NCBI RefSeq assembly: GCF_011302055.1
Contig: NZ_CP049871.1
Location: 702,501 to 766,500 of the forward strand
DNA from: Sphingomonas sinipercae
GTDB lineage: Bacteria > Pseudomonadota > Alphaproteobacteria > Sphingomonadales > Sphingomonadaceae
DNA: 64,000 bases
Direction: 5' to 3'
A program made the translations under genes and the position numbers. This document shows, piece after piece, positions 1-8,781 of this stretch. Each line of letters opens with the position of its first letter. Position 1 is the first letter of the stretch. Under the pieces are notes generated by a model. It was not told where the DNA came from, searched no databases, and saw nothing but the letters and a program-made list of their open reading frames with translations.

Positions 1-2599
1 TGTACACGTTGCCGCTGGCGTAGGTACCGCCCAGGTTCGCGCGCTGGACGATGCTGAACAGGCTCTCTTCACCCGGGCGAAGGTCGATGTTCATCCGCTG
101 GGATGCGTCGCCCGTGTAGTTGGAGAAGTCGTAGGTATCGACACCGCCGCCGTCCCAGATCGTCATGAAAACGCGGTTGCCGCCCGGCGTCGCCTGGACC
201 GCCCCGTTGATCATGAAGGCGCCGGTATTCGCGTTCCAGCTGTACGTCGTGTTCCCCGAATTGGTGCCGAAGTCGGCTCCATACAAACGCTGCAATGCAG
301 CGATGTCGTACATCATGAACGTCGTCGGGAAGCCCCACTGCTCGTTTGAGTAGCCGCCACCGACGGTGCCGCCGATGAACGAGCGGTAGGTCATGATCGA
401 ATATTCGAGCGAGTCATGGGTCGGATCGAGCGCAGGCGATTCGTGGCCGTGCTTCAGCCCCAACGCGTGCCCGGTTTCGTGAATGAAGGTGGCCCAAGCG
501 TAATTGCCGACGACCGGGTTGTCGTACTTGCCGTTCGACGCATTGTACCAGCTGTCGCCGCCGTTACCCGAGCCTGGCGAATAGGCATAAGCGGTTTCGG
601 GCGTGTCCGAGCGTGCATAGCGCAGCATGGCGCTTCCCGGTGACGACGAGTTTTCCGTGAACGTCAGGTTCGTCAGCGAGGCAATATATTGCAGGATGGT
701 GCGGGTCGCGTCCTGCTGAACCGGTAACAGGACCTGGAACGTCCCGATCTCATCGTCCCCGTCGCTGGCGTATTGGCTTACGCTGGTGGGGAAGGAGTAC
801 GTCAGGTTGACCGTGTTCCAGGTATAGCCCCAGATCAGCGCCTCAATATTCTCCTCGTGGATCTGCTCCGGCGTCGCAATCGGACCGATCGAAACGTTCA
901 GGTTGTAGTTCCCCGTTCCGGCGCCGTTGTAACCCTCGATCCGGAAGTAATATGTGCCGCTGGTCGGGGCCCGATATTCCATCAGCGAATCAAGATAAGT
1001 GACCGATCCGGCATCGAGGACGCCATCGGGAGTGGTCCCATCATCGTTAGTCGCCAAGTCTTCACCCAACGGGGACACGATGGTGACGACGGTATCGATC
1101 CCGCCGGTGGTGTTGTCGACGTCGAGGATGAGCAGCTCACCCGCCTGCAAGGTGATGCTGAAATAGTCCTGATCGCCGGGCGTCAGCGAGCCGACGATCC
1201 GGGCGGACGGATCGCTGGAGGTTTCCAGGTTCGGATCGTTCGATACGGTGAACAGGGTCCGGTCCAAAACCTGTGGGAGATAGATCGAACCGTTCTGGCC
1301 CGTCGTTTCCTGGATGGTGTAGACCGACGCTGGCGGCGGCGGCGGCGGCGTAACAACCGAAGAAAGCGACACATAGGTGCCGGCAATGCCGAAACCGACA
1401 ATGTCCGCGCGTCCGTCGCCATTCACATCGCCGAGTGTGCGTGGAAAGGTGTTCAGGCTGTTCCAGCCGCCGGCCGTGGCCCCGTATTCGCTGATAAGGA
1501 GCTGCGAAGCGGTGAAGTTGCCGCCGCCGGTTGCGAACGCGACGTAGACGCCTGTTTCGTCGAACCCGACAACATCGTCCATCCCGTCACCGTTGACGTC
1601 GGCAAGCATGCGGGGGGTGGTGTCGTAGCTGCTCCAGCCGCCAGCGCCGCTGCCGGCGCCGAATTCGTTCAGCGTGATGCTCGGGAAACCGAACGCGCCG
1701 CCGCCGATCGCGAGGGCGACATTAACGCCGTTCTCGCCGAAGCCGATCAGGTCAGCCATCCCATCGCCGTTCACGTCGCCAAGCATGCGCGCGAACGTCT
1801 CCTGGCTCGCCCAGCCGCCGGCTTCAGGCCCGTAGCCGAAGGCGCCGAGGGTCAACGTCGGTGCGGTGAAGGTGCCGGTGGTCGTCCCAAGCGCGACCCA
1901 GACGCCCGAAGCGCCGAATCCGACGATATCGGCCCGCCCATCGCCGTTCACATCGGCAAGCTCGCGGTGGAAAATGTTGTCGCTGCCCCAGCCGCCCGAA
2001 CTTGGGGCCGCACCAAAGGCGTTCATGACCAATGTGGCGTTGGCGAAGCCGCCGCTGGCGTTTGCCAGCGACACATAGACGCCGGCGTTGCCGAAGCCGA
2101 CAATGTCGGCGCGGCCGTCACCGTTGATATCGGCAAGGCGACGCGGGAAAGCGTCCATCGACGTCCAGCCGCCGCCGCTGGCCGCGGCGCCGAAATTTGC
2201 AATGACGAAATTGGCTGTGCCAAAGTTACCGCCGCCAGTCGCCAGCGCGACATAGACGCCGGCGTTACCGAACCCGATGATGTCGGCCATGCCGTCGCCG
2301 TTCACATCCGCCAGTTGCCGCGAATAAACGTTATTGTTCGACCATTGGCCGGCGCCAACGCTGGTGCCGAAGTTGGCGATGCGGAACGTCGCGACGTTGA
2401 AAGTCGTCTGGGCGGAGCCGGAAACGACTTCAGCGAGGCCGGGGATCTGATCGGCGTGGCTGGGGCCGTCGCGAAGCGACTGAATATAATCGTCACCAAC
2501 CAGGCTAGTGTCGCCGCGGTTCAGGCCTGACCATGCGGGCGCGAACGCGTCGTCCCGGATGAAATCCACGTCGCGAACATTATTGTGCTGCCGGTACAT
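1..2599 (-). CDS. Serralysin-family (M10) metalloprotease with N-terminal FG-GAP-like repeats, 3' part outside the window
   Basis: A secreted zinc protease is predicted. The frame runs off the left edge, so about 866 residues are visible. In order they are: six 59-residue repeats, each with a DVNGDG-type calcium loop (residues about 45-410); a six-proline linker (about 420); a PPC-like beta domain (about 470-560); and an M10 catalytic domain with HETGHALGLKH at residues 707-717 and a downstream SIMTYR Met-turn. There is no N-terminal signal peptide, which fits type I secretion through C-terminal RTX repeats; those would lie outside the window and are inferred. The ATG at 2599 is the only ATG, GTG or TTG start near the N-terminus apart from a TTG ten codons upstream, and it follows a G-rich purine stretch. 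The substrate is unknown. Confidence 0.9.
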   Translation of the reverse strand, partial: MYRQHNNVRDVDFIRDDAFAPAWSGLNRGDTSLVGDDYIQSLRDGPSHADQIPGLAEVVSGSAQTTFNVATFRIANFGTSVGAGQWSNNNVYSRQLADVNGDGMADIIGFGNAGVYVALATGGGNFGTANFVIANFGAAASGGGWTSMDAFPRRLADINGDGRADIVGFGNAGVYVSLANASGGFANATLVMNAFGAAPSSGGWGSDNIFHRELADVNGDGRADIVGFGASGVWVALGTTTGTFTAPTLTLGAFGYGPEAGGWASQETFARMLGDVNGDGMADLIGFGENGVNVALAIGGGAFGFPSITLNEFGAGSGAGGWSSYDTTPRMLADVNGDGMDDVVGFDETGVYVAFATGGGNFTASQLLISEYGATAGGWNSLNTFPRTLGDVNGDGRADIVGFGIAGTYVSLSSVVTPPPPPPASVYTIQETTGQNGSIYLPQVLDRTLFTVSNDPNLETSSDPSARIVGSLTPGDQDYFSITLQAGELLILDVDNTTGGIDTVVTIVSPLGEDLATNDDGTTPDGVLDAGSVTYLDSLMEYRAPTSGTYYFRIEGYNGAGTGNYNLNVSIGPIATPEQIHEENIEALIWGYTWNTVNLTYSFPTSVSQYASDGDDEIGTFQVLLPVQQDATRTILQYIASLTNLTFTENSSSPGSAMLRYARSDTPETAYAYSPGSGNGGDSWYNASNGKYDNPVVGNYAWATFIHETGHALGLKHGHESPALDPTHDSLEYSIMTYRSFIGGTVGGGYSNEQWGFPTTFMMYDIAALQRLYGADFGTNSGNTTYSWNANTGAFMINGAVQATPGGNRVFMTIWDGGGVDTYDFSNYTGDASQRMNIDLRPGEESLFSIVQRANLGGTYASGNVY
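1380..2420 (-). repeat. Six in-frame FG-GAP/VCBS-like coding repeats, 177-bp period
   Basis: The DVNGDG-type codons recur at about 1415, 1586, 1763, 1940, 2117 and 2294. Spacing is 177 bp (59 residues) except for the last unit, which is 171 bp. Each unit reads roughly LADVNGDGxADIVGFG, then GVYVALA, then a Gly/Asn-rich turn. Such repeats form beta-propeller blades with Asp/Asn calcium loops. The units have diverged at codon level, so this is an old protein repeat rather than a recent DNA duplication. Confidence 0.85.
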
Positions 2600-2716
2600 C
2601 AGCCCACCCCATCCAAACGGTTGCAAATCTGAACGATCAGCCTGCGCTCAGCTCTCCCCGACAGAGATTGCGCTGCTTTCGAACCTACGAACTAATCCAT
2701 AAAAATGCGGAGGTTG

Positions 2717-2745
2717 CAATAGGGTGCGGTCCTCACGCTTGTCAA
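2717..2745 (-). promoter_or_regulatory. Candidate promoter for the serralysin gene
   Basis: On the minus strand a TTGACA hexamer (2740-2745) is followed after 17 bases by CTATTG (2717-2722), leaving a leader of about 110 bases before the ATG at 2599. The -35 is perfect and the -10 is weak. The same CTATTG -10 recurs in two other candidate promoters here, upstream of the PepSY gene and of tRNA-Ala. The rest of the 245-bp gap (2600-2843) shows nothing else I can name. Confidence 0.45.
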
Positions 2746-2843
2746 TTTAGTAAATAAGCTCAAAACCTTAGAGCCTCGACGCCCGCGCCGGGCAGCGTAG
2801 AATTTTACCGTTTCTGAAGGAAGCTGACCGGCGACGATCGCTC

Positions 2844-4331
2844 TTGTCTCCTCAACTGATCGGCGGCAGTGCCGTGGGCGTGAAGAAATCCCAGGACATG
2901 ACCGCTGTCGTCGCCGAGCTTTGCGCCGTTTACGACAGCTCGCTCGAAAACCTTCGCAACGCTCTTCAGGCGTTTGTCGAAACCGGCGCGGTTCCCGATC
3001 CGGCGGATCGCGTCAAGGGCTGTTTCGCTTATCCGGAGCTTCGGATCGTCAACCGCAGCTCGACCCCGCGCAAGACCCTGACTCGCGCCTTCGCAAGGCT
3101 CAACCAGCCGGGCACCTACGTTGCCAGCATCGCTCGGCCGGCGCTGTTCCGCGAATATCTGGTCGACCAGCTCGAGCATCTGGTGCGCGACTATGACGTC
3201 GACGTGTCGGTGGGCCGGTCAAGCAGCGAGATTCCCTATCCCTATGTCATGGACGGATCGGGGATCAGTGTCGGCGACATCGGCACCGGCGAGCTGTCGC
3301 GCGTGCTGCCGTCGACCGAGCTGATGCATATCGGCGACGAAGTGGTGGACGGCACCTGGATCGTGGCGGAGGACGGTGTCCGGCCGCTGGCCCTGTTCGA
3401 TGCACTTCGGACCGACTTCAGCCTTGCCAGGCTGCGGCATTATACGGGGACCGCGCCGGAAGATTTCCAGCACTATGTGCTGTTCACCAACTACATCCAC
3501 TACGTCGACGAATTCATCCGCTTCGCCATCGCTTCGTTGCGTTCCGGCGAGGGGCCCTACACCGCGCTTTCGGTGCCAGGCGGGGTGTATGAGCGCGGCG
3601 AGTTGCAGGACGCCGAGGAGCAGATTGCCGCCGGAACCTGGCGACGGCACCAGATGCCCGCCTATCACCTCATGGCCGAGGGCCGGTCGGGGATTACGCT
3701 GGTCAACATCGGGGTCGGTCCAGCAAATGCGAAGACGATCTGCGATCATATCGCGGTCCTTCGGCCCGAGGTTTGGCTGATGATCGGCCATTGCGGCGGT
3801 CTTCGACCGACCCAGACCATCGGCGATTACGTTCTTGCTCACGCTTACCTTCGCGACGACCACGTCCTCGACGACCACCTGCCGATCGAAATCCCGATCC
3901 CGGCGATCGCGGAGGTGCAAACCGCACTGTTCAGCGCCGCGCAGAGCGTCACCGGCGAAGATGAGGAAACGTTGAAGAAGCGGCTTCGCACCGGGACGGT
4001 CGTGACCACGGACGACCGCAACTGGGAGCTCCGCTACACGCTGTCGGCGCGCCGGTTCGACCAGAGCCGGGCGGTCGCGATCGACATGGAGTCAGCGACG
4101 GTGGCGGCGCAGGGGTATCGGTTCCGGGTGCCTTACGGGACGCTGCTGTGCGTTTCCGACAAGCCGCTTCACGGTGAGCTCAAGCTGCCCGGTCAGGCCA
4201 ATGCCTTTTACAACCGCGCCATCAGCCAGCATCTGAGGATCGGCATCGAGACCCTCAACCTGCTCAAGGAAGAGGGCGAGTCCCTGCATAGCCGCAAGCT
4301 GAGGAGCTTCGACGAGCCGCCGTTGCGCTAG
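2844..4331 (+). CDS. amn: AMP nucleosidase
   Basis: This enzyme hydrolyses AMP to adenine and ribose 5-phosphate in the cytoplasm. The 495-residue product matches the family in length and has both expected parts: an N-terminal helical domain (VYDSSLENLRNAL near residue 30) and a C-terminal phosphorylase-like fold with MIGHCGGLRPTQ and an IDMESATVAAQG stretch that would bind the ribose. The start is uncertain. TTG 2844 gives an N-terminus of normal length, while GTG 2880 and ATG 2898 are in frame but shorter, and none has a clear Shine-Dalgarno sequence. The gene converges with the 5'-nucleotidase gene and shares its last four bases, so enzymes that consume AMP by two routes sit tail to tail. 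Confidence 0.93.
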   Translation: MSPQLIGGSAVGVKKSQDMTAVVAELCAVYDSSLENLRNALQAFVETGAVPDPADRVKGCFAYPELRIVNRSSTPRKTLTRAFARLNQPGTYVASIARPALFREYLVDQLEHLVRDYDVDVSVGRSSSEIPYPYVMDGSGISVGDIGTGELSRVLPSTELMHIGDEVVDGTWIVAEDGVRPLALFDALRTDFSLARLRHYTGTAPEDFQHYVLFTNYIHYVDEFIRFAIASLRSGEGPYTALSVPGGVYERGELQDAEEQIAAGTWRRHQMPAYHLMAEGRSGITLVNIGVGPANAKTICDHIAVLRPEVWLMIGHCGGLRPTQTIGDYVLAHAYLRDDHVLDDHLPIEIPIPAIAEVQTALFSAAQSVTGEDEETLKKRLRTGTVVTTDDRNWELRYTLSARRFDQSRAVAIDMESATVAAQGYRFRVPYGTLLCVSDKPLHGELKLPGQANAFYNRAISQHLRIGIETLNLLKEEGESLHSRKLRSFDEPPLR

Positions 4332-6007
4332 CGGCCCACGATTCCAATGCGGCCGGTCTTCGGCGGGTTCCGGCCTGGAGCAAGCCACGCGACGAGCGCA
4401 TCGAGATCGACGATTCCCCCATCTGTCACGTCGGTTCCGTCGGTGAACGCCTTCAGGCCGTCGCCCCCGGCCGCCACATAGTTGTTGACGACGACGCGGT
4501 AACGCCCCTGCGGCCGGATCGGCGTGTCATTGAGCGCCATTCGGGTAACGCGATCGCCGGACGGGCGCGAAACGTCGATATCGTAGGCGAAGCCCGCGCT
4601 CGCTGCGAGCACTGCCACGTGCTTTAGCGCGGCGAGGTTGGTGTCGCTATACTGCTGCTCGATTGCGGTCTTCAGCTGCGCGCCGGTGAGCGTCATCACC
4701 ACCAAATTGTTGCCGAACGGCATCATCGCGAAGGCGTCGCCGTAGCGGACATCGCCGGCGGCAAGGCCGACGCGCACGCCGGTCGCGTTGACCAGTGCGA
4801 GCTGCGCGCCGCCCGTCGCCGCTGTCCGGGTCGCGCCGAGCATTGCATCGGCAATCAGGTTGGCGGCCGCGCTTTCACCGTCGCTATCGTCGCGCGGCGC
4901 CGGCCCAGCCAGCGTGCCCACCACCTGATCGGCCACCGGCTTGATGGCGGCGGCATAACGGTCGACCAGCTGCTTGACCGGCCCTTCGGTCGCGGTCCCG
5001 GCAACCGGCACATTGCGCGCCGACTGGGCAATGAGCTGGTGGGTGCGCGGCGCGAAGGTCAGGCGGATATCGCTGACGAGATAGCCGTTTTTGCCCGCGC
5101 TCGTGAGCAGGCGCCGAGCGCCGCCGCGATCGAGCTCGCAGGCGTAGGCATTATGCGTGTGGCCGGAAACGATGGTCCGAATGGCCGGGTCGAGGCGGTC
5201 GAGGATTGGCAGGATGTCGCCGGTCAGGCCTTCGCATCCATGCTCGATAAAGCTGCCGGGCAGCTTGCCGCCTTGGTGCACCAACAGAACAATGGCGGCT
5301 GCGCCCTGGGCCTTGAGGATCGGCACCAGCGCATTCGCGGTATCCGCCTCGTCGCGAAAGCTGACGCCGCGCACGCCCGACGGCGTCACGACGTTCGCGG
5401 TGCCTTCGAGAGTCATGCCGATGAAGCCGACGCGGATCGGGCCGTCGACCGACCGGAACGTCTTGATGCCGGTCGCAGGAAACACGGTGCTGCCATCCTG
5501 CTGGACGACGTTGGCGGCGAGGTAACGGAAGCGGGCCCCGGCGAAGGGCTCCACCGCGCAGGGCTTGCGGCGCGTATTTTCAGCACAGCCGCCCGACTGC
5601 ATCCGCTTGAGCTCGGCGACGCCCTTATCGAATTCGTGATTGCCGACCGAATTGAATTCCAGTCCGATGCGATTCATGGCCTCGATGGTCGGCTCGTCCA
5701 GATAGTAGCCGGAGATGAGCGGGCTGGCGCCGATCGTATCGCCGGCCGAGACGGTGACCGTATTCGGCTGCCGCAGACGCTCCAGGGTCGCGCCTAGTCG
5801 CGCCGCACCGCCGAACCGGTCGCGGCGCTCGGAACCATCCGCCGCCTTGATCACGATCGGGTCGGGCGGCGTTTCAAGGTTGCCGTGAAAATCGTTGAAC
5901 GCGAGCAGCTGCACTTCGACCGGCGCCGCCACCGGTTGCGTAACCGGCACCACCGCCGTGCGCGCGCAGGCGCCGAGCAACAGCAAGGGAAGCAGTTTGC
6001 GAATCAT
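4328..6007 (-). CDS. Bifunctional metallophosphatase/5'-nucleotidase, lipoprotein
   Basis: This is a UshA-like enzyme that removes the 5' phosphate from nucleotides (or cleaves UDP-sugars) outside the cytoplasm. The 559-residue product starts with a lipoprotein signal (lipobox LGAC, Cys14). The metallophosphatase motifs follow in order: FNDFHGN, SAGDTIG, GNHEFDKG and SGHTHNAYAC. A C-terminal 5'-nucleotidase domain contains LVNATGVRVGLAAGDV, FGNNLVVMTLTG and an NNYVAAGGDG segment. The ATG at 6007 overlaps the stop of the nuclease gene (ATGA), which fixes the start and suggests translational coupling. With the upstream S1/P1 nuclease it would turn nucleic acid into nucleosides. A longer upstream start exists but lies inside the nuclease gene. 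Confidence 0.93.
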   Translation of the reverse strand: MIRKLLPLLLLGACARTAVVPVTQPVAAPVEVQLLAFNDFHGNLETPPDPIVIKAADGSERRDRFGGAARLGATLERLRQPNTVTVSAGDTIGASPLISGYYLDEPTIEAMNRIGLEFNSVGNHEFDKGVAELKRMQSGGCAENTRRKPCAVEPFAGARFRYLAANVVQQDGSTVFPATGIKTFRSVDGPIRVGFIGMTLEGTANVVTPSGVRGVSFRDEADTANALVPILKAQGAAAIVLLVHQGGKLPGSFIEHGCEGLTGDILPILDRLDPAIRTIVSGHTHNAYACELDRGGARRLLTSAGKNGYLVSDIRLTFAPRTHQLIAQSARNVPVAGTATEGPVKQLVDRYAAAIKPVADQVVGTLAGPAPRDDSDGESAAANLIADAMLGATRTAATGGAQLALVNATGVRVGLAAGDVRYGDAFAMMPFGNNLVVMTLTGAQLKTAIEQQYSDTNLAALKHVAVLAASAGFAYDIDVSRPSGDRVTRMALNDTPIRPQGRYRVVVNNYVAAGGDGLKAFTDGTDVTDGGIVDLDALVAWLAPGRNPPKTGRIGIVGR

Positions 6008-6861
6008 TTGCCTTCGCTCTTCGCCAGCGGCTGCGGGTGGCCGAACAGTGCATTTAGGTAGGCCGCAAGGCGCACGCCGGCCTGGCTGAGCCGCTGGTTC
6101 ACCACCGGCGTGAACTTGTAGACGTAGGCGTAGGACAGGTCCGGCAGCGGTGCGGGCGTCGCTTCGCCACTCGACGCCGGCGGGGGAGGAGGCGGGACGT
6201 CCGGATAGACCGTCTCCCGAATGCGGGCGCTTTCGGCGATCCAGTCCTTCGGGCGAACGGTCCACCAGTCGATCACGTCCTGTGGGCTGATGTGCCGCTC
6301 CAACCGCTCGGCATATTCGGTGAAGGATAGTTGCTGGTCGTCGACCAACGCGCTGTCCCAAATGGCGTGGAGGTTCGATTCCTTGCCGAAATAGCGCACT
6401 TTCACCTCGTTGCCGCCGCGGTCGCAGCATTTGCCGACGTGCAGCGGCTGGTGAAGGTCGCCGACCAGGTGGATGATGAAGCGGAGCGCCAATTGCTTGT
6501 CTGCGCGACTTGCCTTTGGATCCATCAAGACCGCGCGAAAACGTTCGATCGCTTCCAACGCATCGCCTTCGCTCGGCGCATGGTCGTAGATGAGGCCGTT
6601 GAGGGTCACATAGTGCCACGGCGTCGATGTCTTCTGCCAGAATGGCGCCGGATCGCTGCGCATCTCGTCGGGCCAAGTCGAGGCTTCGTCGAGCGACTCA
6701 ACCCCGATCAGCTCGCGAATGTGGGCGCGGGCAAGGCCGCTGAGTTGCGAGTCGGCGATCTTCGCCACCACGCGGTGCCCGGTCTTGCCCCAGGCGAAAG
6801 CAGGCGTGGGAAGCGCAGCGAACGCGACGGCGGCCGAGAGGAACAGGTGACGCAGCTTCAT
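6004..6861 (-). CDS. S1/P1-type zinc nuclease, secreted
   Basis: The family cuts single-stranded DNA and RNA to 5'-mononucleotides using three zinc ions. The 285-residue product has a signal peptide ending in AFA, so the mature protein begins with Trp24; in this family the N-terminal Trp itself binds zinc. WGKTGHRVVA, WHYVTLN, HLVGDLHQPLHVG and NLHAIWDSAL carry the other ligands. The ATG at 6861 is chosen because it starts the signal peptide; an upstream in-frame start would add 32 untypical residues. The gene is first in a two-gene operon with the 5'-nucleotidase and is divergent from cytidine deaminase. Confidence 0.93.
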   Translation of the reverse strand: MKLRHLFLSAAVAFAALPTPAFAWGKTGHRVVAKIADSQLSGLARAHIRELIGVESLDEASTWPDEMRSDPAPFWQKTSTPWHYVTLNGLIYDHAPSEGDALEAIERFRAVLMDPKASRADKQLALRFIIHLVGDLHQPLHVGKCCDRGGNEVKVRYFGKESNLHAIWDSALVDDQQLSFTEYAERLERHISPQDVIDWWTVRPKDWIAESARIRETVYPDVPPPPPPASSGEATPAPLPDLSYAYVYKFTPVVNQRLSQAGVRLAAYLNALFGHPQPLAKSEGK

Positions 6862-6928
6862 TATTCCGAGCAACTCCAAAGGCGTCATGCAAACAGCGCA
6901 GTGACCAGGCCGCCAAGGCGGCGAGTCC

Positions 6929-6955
6929 GGATTGCTTCGCTCCGCCGCCAATGAC
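6929..6955 (-). repeat. Dispersed palindromic repeat, copy A (partial)
   Basis: Read on the minus strand this is GTCATTGGCGGCGGAGCG followed by AAGCAATCC, a variant of the element seen complete at 60345-60410 and partly at 15079-15140. It lies in the 106-bp gap between the divergent nuclease and cytidine deaminase genes, just before the cdd ribosome binding site (AAGGA, 6956-6960). Confidence 0.7.
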
Positions 6956-6967
6956 AAGGACTTGGCG

Positions 6968-7381
6968 ATGAACGATGACGAGTTGATGGCCTTGGCGCGC
7001 CAGGCCGCGGGCAGGGCCTATGCGCCTTATTCGAAGTTCAATGTCGGCTGCGCGATCGAGAGCGCGGACGGGGACGTGGTCACCGGCGCCAATATGGAGA
7101 ATGCCTGCTACCGGCTCGGCATCTGCGCCGAGCAGAGCGCGCTGACTGCCGCGCAGCATCGGTTCGGGCTCGACAAGGTCGCGCGGATCGCGGTTTCGGG
7201 CGGCGAGGGGCCAATGGTGTGCACGCCCTGCGGCGGTTGCCGGCAGGCAATCCTGGAAGCGGCCCAACTGTCCGGCCGCGATGTCGAAATCCTCTGTTCG
7301 AGCGGCGATGGCAGCGTGGTCGAGCGGTACAGGATCTCGGCCCTGATACCGCACGGCTTCGGGCCCGCGAACCTGGATTGA
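6968..7381 (+). CDS. cdd: Cytidine deaminase
   Basis: It deaminates cytidine and deoxycytidine to uridine and deoxyuridine, using one zinc ion. The 137-residue product has the small homotetrameric layout: substrate-binding FNVGCAIE and NMENACYRLGICAEQSAL, with Cys53 and catalytic Glu55, and TPCGGCRQ with zinc ligands Cys88 and Cys91. The ATG at 6968 is preceded by AAGGA seven bases upstream, which decides it over an in-frame start at 6932. It is divergent from the nuclease/nucleotidase operon and fits a salvage role. It converges with the histidine kinase gene downstream, 23 bp away, with no terminator visible. Confidence 0.95.
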   Translation: MNDDELMALARQAAGRAYAPYSKFNVGCAIESADGDVVTGANMENACYRLGICAEQSALTAAQHRFGLDKVARIAVSGGEGPMVCTPCGGCRQAILEAAQLSGRDVEILCSSGDGSVVERYRISALIPHGFGPANLD

Positions 7382-7404
7382 GCCTGCGTTAGAGGGAAGC
7401 GCCG

Positions 7405-8781
7405 CTAGTCAGCATCTTCCGGCTCGCGTCTTCCGGCTGAGGCGGCGGGAAGGCGCACATGGACTCGAACGCCCTTGGGCGAGCGGTTGGTCAGCCAGAC
7501 ATCGCCGCCGTGCGCCCGGGCAATTCCGCGAGCCAGGGCAAGGCCCAGTCCGACCCCTCCGGTTGCCGGATCGCGGGTCGAGTCCCCCCGCTCAAAGGGC
7601 GTGAAGACCCGCTCGAGCGAATCCTCGCTTATTCCGGGGCCATCGTCATCCACCAGCAGGAAGGCCGAGTCGCCGTCCCGGCCGACGCTGCACCGGGCGC
7701 TTCCCGCATATTTGATCGCATTCTCGATGATGTTGGAAATCAACCGGCGCAGCGCCAGCGGGTCGGCTTCAACCTGAACCGGAAGCGCTTCGGCAACGGT
7801 GACGTCGGCGCCGGAGTCCGACCAATCGTCGGCGGCGGAGTGAACGAGCGCGGAAAAGTCGAGGCGGTGCCGGTCGTCTCGCTCCTCGCCTTTCACGAAT
7901 GCCAGGACTCCCCCGATCATCGAATCCATGCGCTCGATATCCTGGACGATCCGATCGCGATGGTCGGCGGGCGCATATTCGGCACGAAAGCGAAGGCGCG
8001 TCAGTGGCGCCCGCAAATCGTGCGCAATGGCAGCAAGCAGCTTGGTTCGCTCCTCTACCGCGCCGCGGATCCGGCGCTGCATCTCGCTCAGCGCTTGCGC
8101 GGCGGTGCGCACTTCGCGCGGGCCGGCGACCGCGAAGGTGGCGTCGGGATCGCCGCGCCCGGCGGCTTCGGCAGTCTCGGCAAAGGCACGGATCGGGTTC
8201 ACCACACGCCGAGTGAAGGCCCAGGCCATGGTGATGAGCACCAGCGCGCTTGCGGCGAGCCAGCTGAGCAGGAACTTGCTTATCCCGAGCCATTCGATCG
8301 GATCGCTGACGACGACCCACCGGCCGCTTTGCAGGCGGGCCGCCACCGCGGCGTCCTCGAACGAGGTGGCTCCGCCGCGTGCATAAGGCTCGGTCGGCAA
8401 CTCGTTTTCCGGCAGCTTCGGCTCGGCGAGCCGCAGAAGCATCATGCCGCCCGGTATCGGAACCTGCTGTTCCACCCGGATGTCGGCGGGGTTCATCCTG
8501 AGCGACTGTGCGACGGTCAGCTGGATCCGCCGTTCCAGCGGATCGTCCTTCTCCCAGCCTTCGGGCGGCGCATCGACGATCTTGACCGAAAGCCTGACGC
8601 GTCCATCGTCGGGCGGCGGCAGGCCCCGCAACGTATCCGCGATCTCGCTGATACTGAACGCACTGTGCGGCATAGGCACGAGCATCAACACCGCGAAGGT
8701 GGTCAGCTGCATGGCGACTACGGTCGTGACGACCAGCGCGAGCGTCTGGGCAAAGAGCGGGGCGCGGGACAGTCGGCTCAT
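7405..8781 (-). CDS. Membrane sensor histidine kinase (EnvZ/OmpR class)
   Basis: The 458-residue kinase has two membrane segments (about residues 11-35 and 171-190) around a 130-residue periplasmic sensor region. A HAMP linker, an H-box (AIAHDLRAPLTR, phosphoacceptor His254), an N-box (ISNIIENAIKYA) and G-boxes (DDGPGIS, GVGLGLALARG) follow. Its start overlaps the response regulator stop (ATGA, 8778-8781), so the two are cotranscribed. The pair is divergent from the ABC/M1-peptidase operon, the most likely target. The signal is unknown. Confidence 0.93.
   Translation of the reverse strand: MSRLSRAPLFAQTLALVVTTVVAMQLTTFAVLMLVPMPHSAFSISEIADTLRGLPPPDDGRVRLSVKIVDAPPEGWEKDDPLERRIQLTVAQSLRMNPADIRVEQQVPIPGGMMLLRLAEPKLPENELPTEPYARGGATSFEDAAVAARLQSGRWVVVSDPIEWLGISKFLLSWLAASALVLITMAWAFTRRVVNPIRAFAETAEAAGRGDPDATFAVAGPREVRTAAQALSEMQRRIRGAVEERTKLLAAIAHDLRAPLTRLRFRAEYAPADHRDRIVQDIERMDSMIGGVLAFVKGEERDDRHRLDFSALVHSAADDWSDSGADVTVAEALPVQVEADPLALRRLISNIIENAIKYAGSARCSVGRDGDSAFLLVDDDGPGISEDSLERVFTPFERGDSTRDPATGGVGLGLALARGIARAHGGDVWLTNRSPKGVRVHVRLPAASAGRREPEDAD

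Noticed and set aside
773..2530. Long plus-strand reading frame (585 codons) opposite the serralysin gene
   Set aside because: It is the complement of the repeat-coding region. Its composition is Arg/Ala/Gly-rich without motifs, and the minus strand encodes clear catalytic and calcium-binding motifs.
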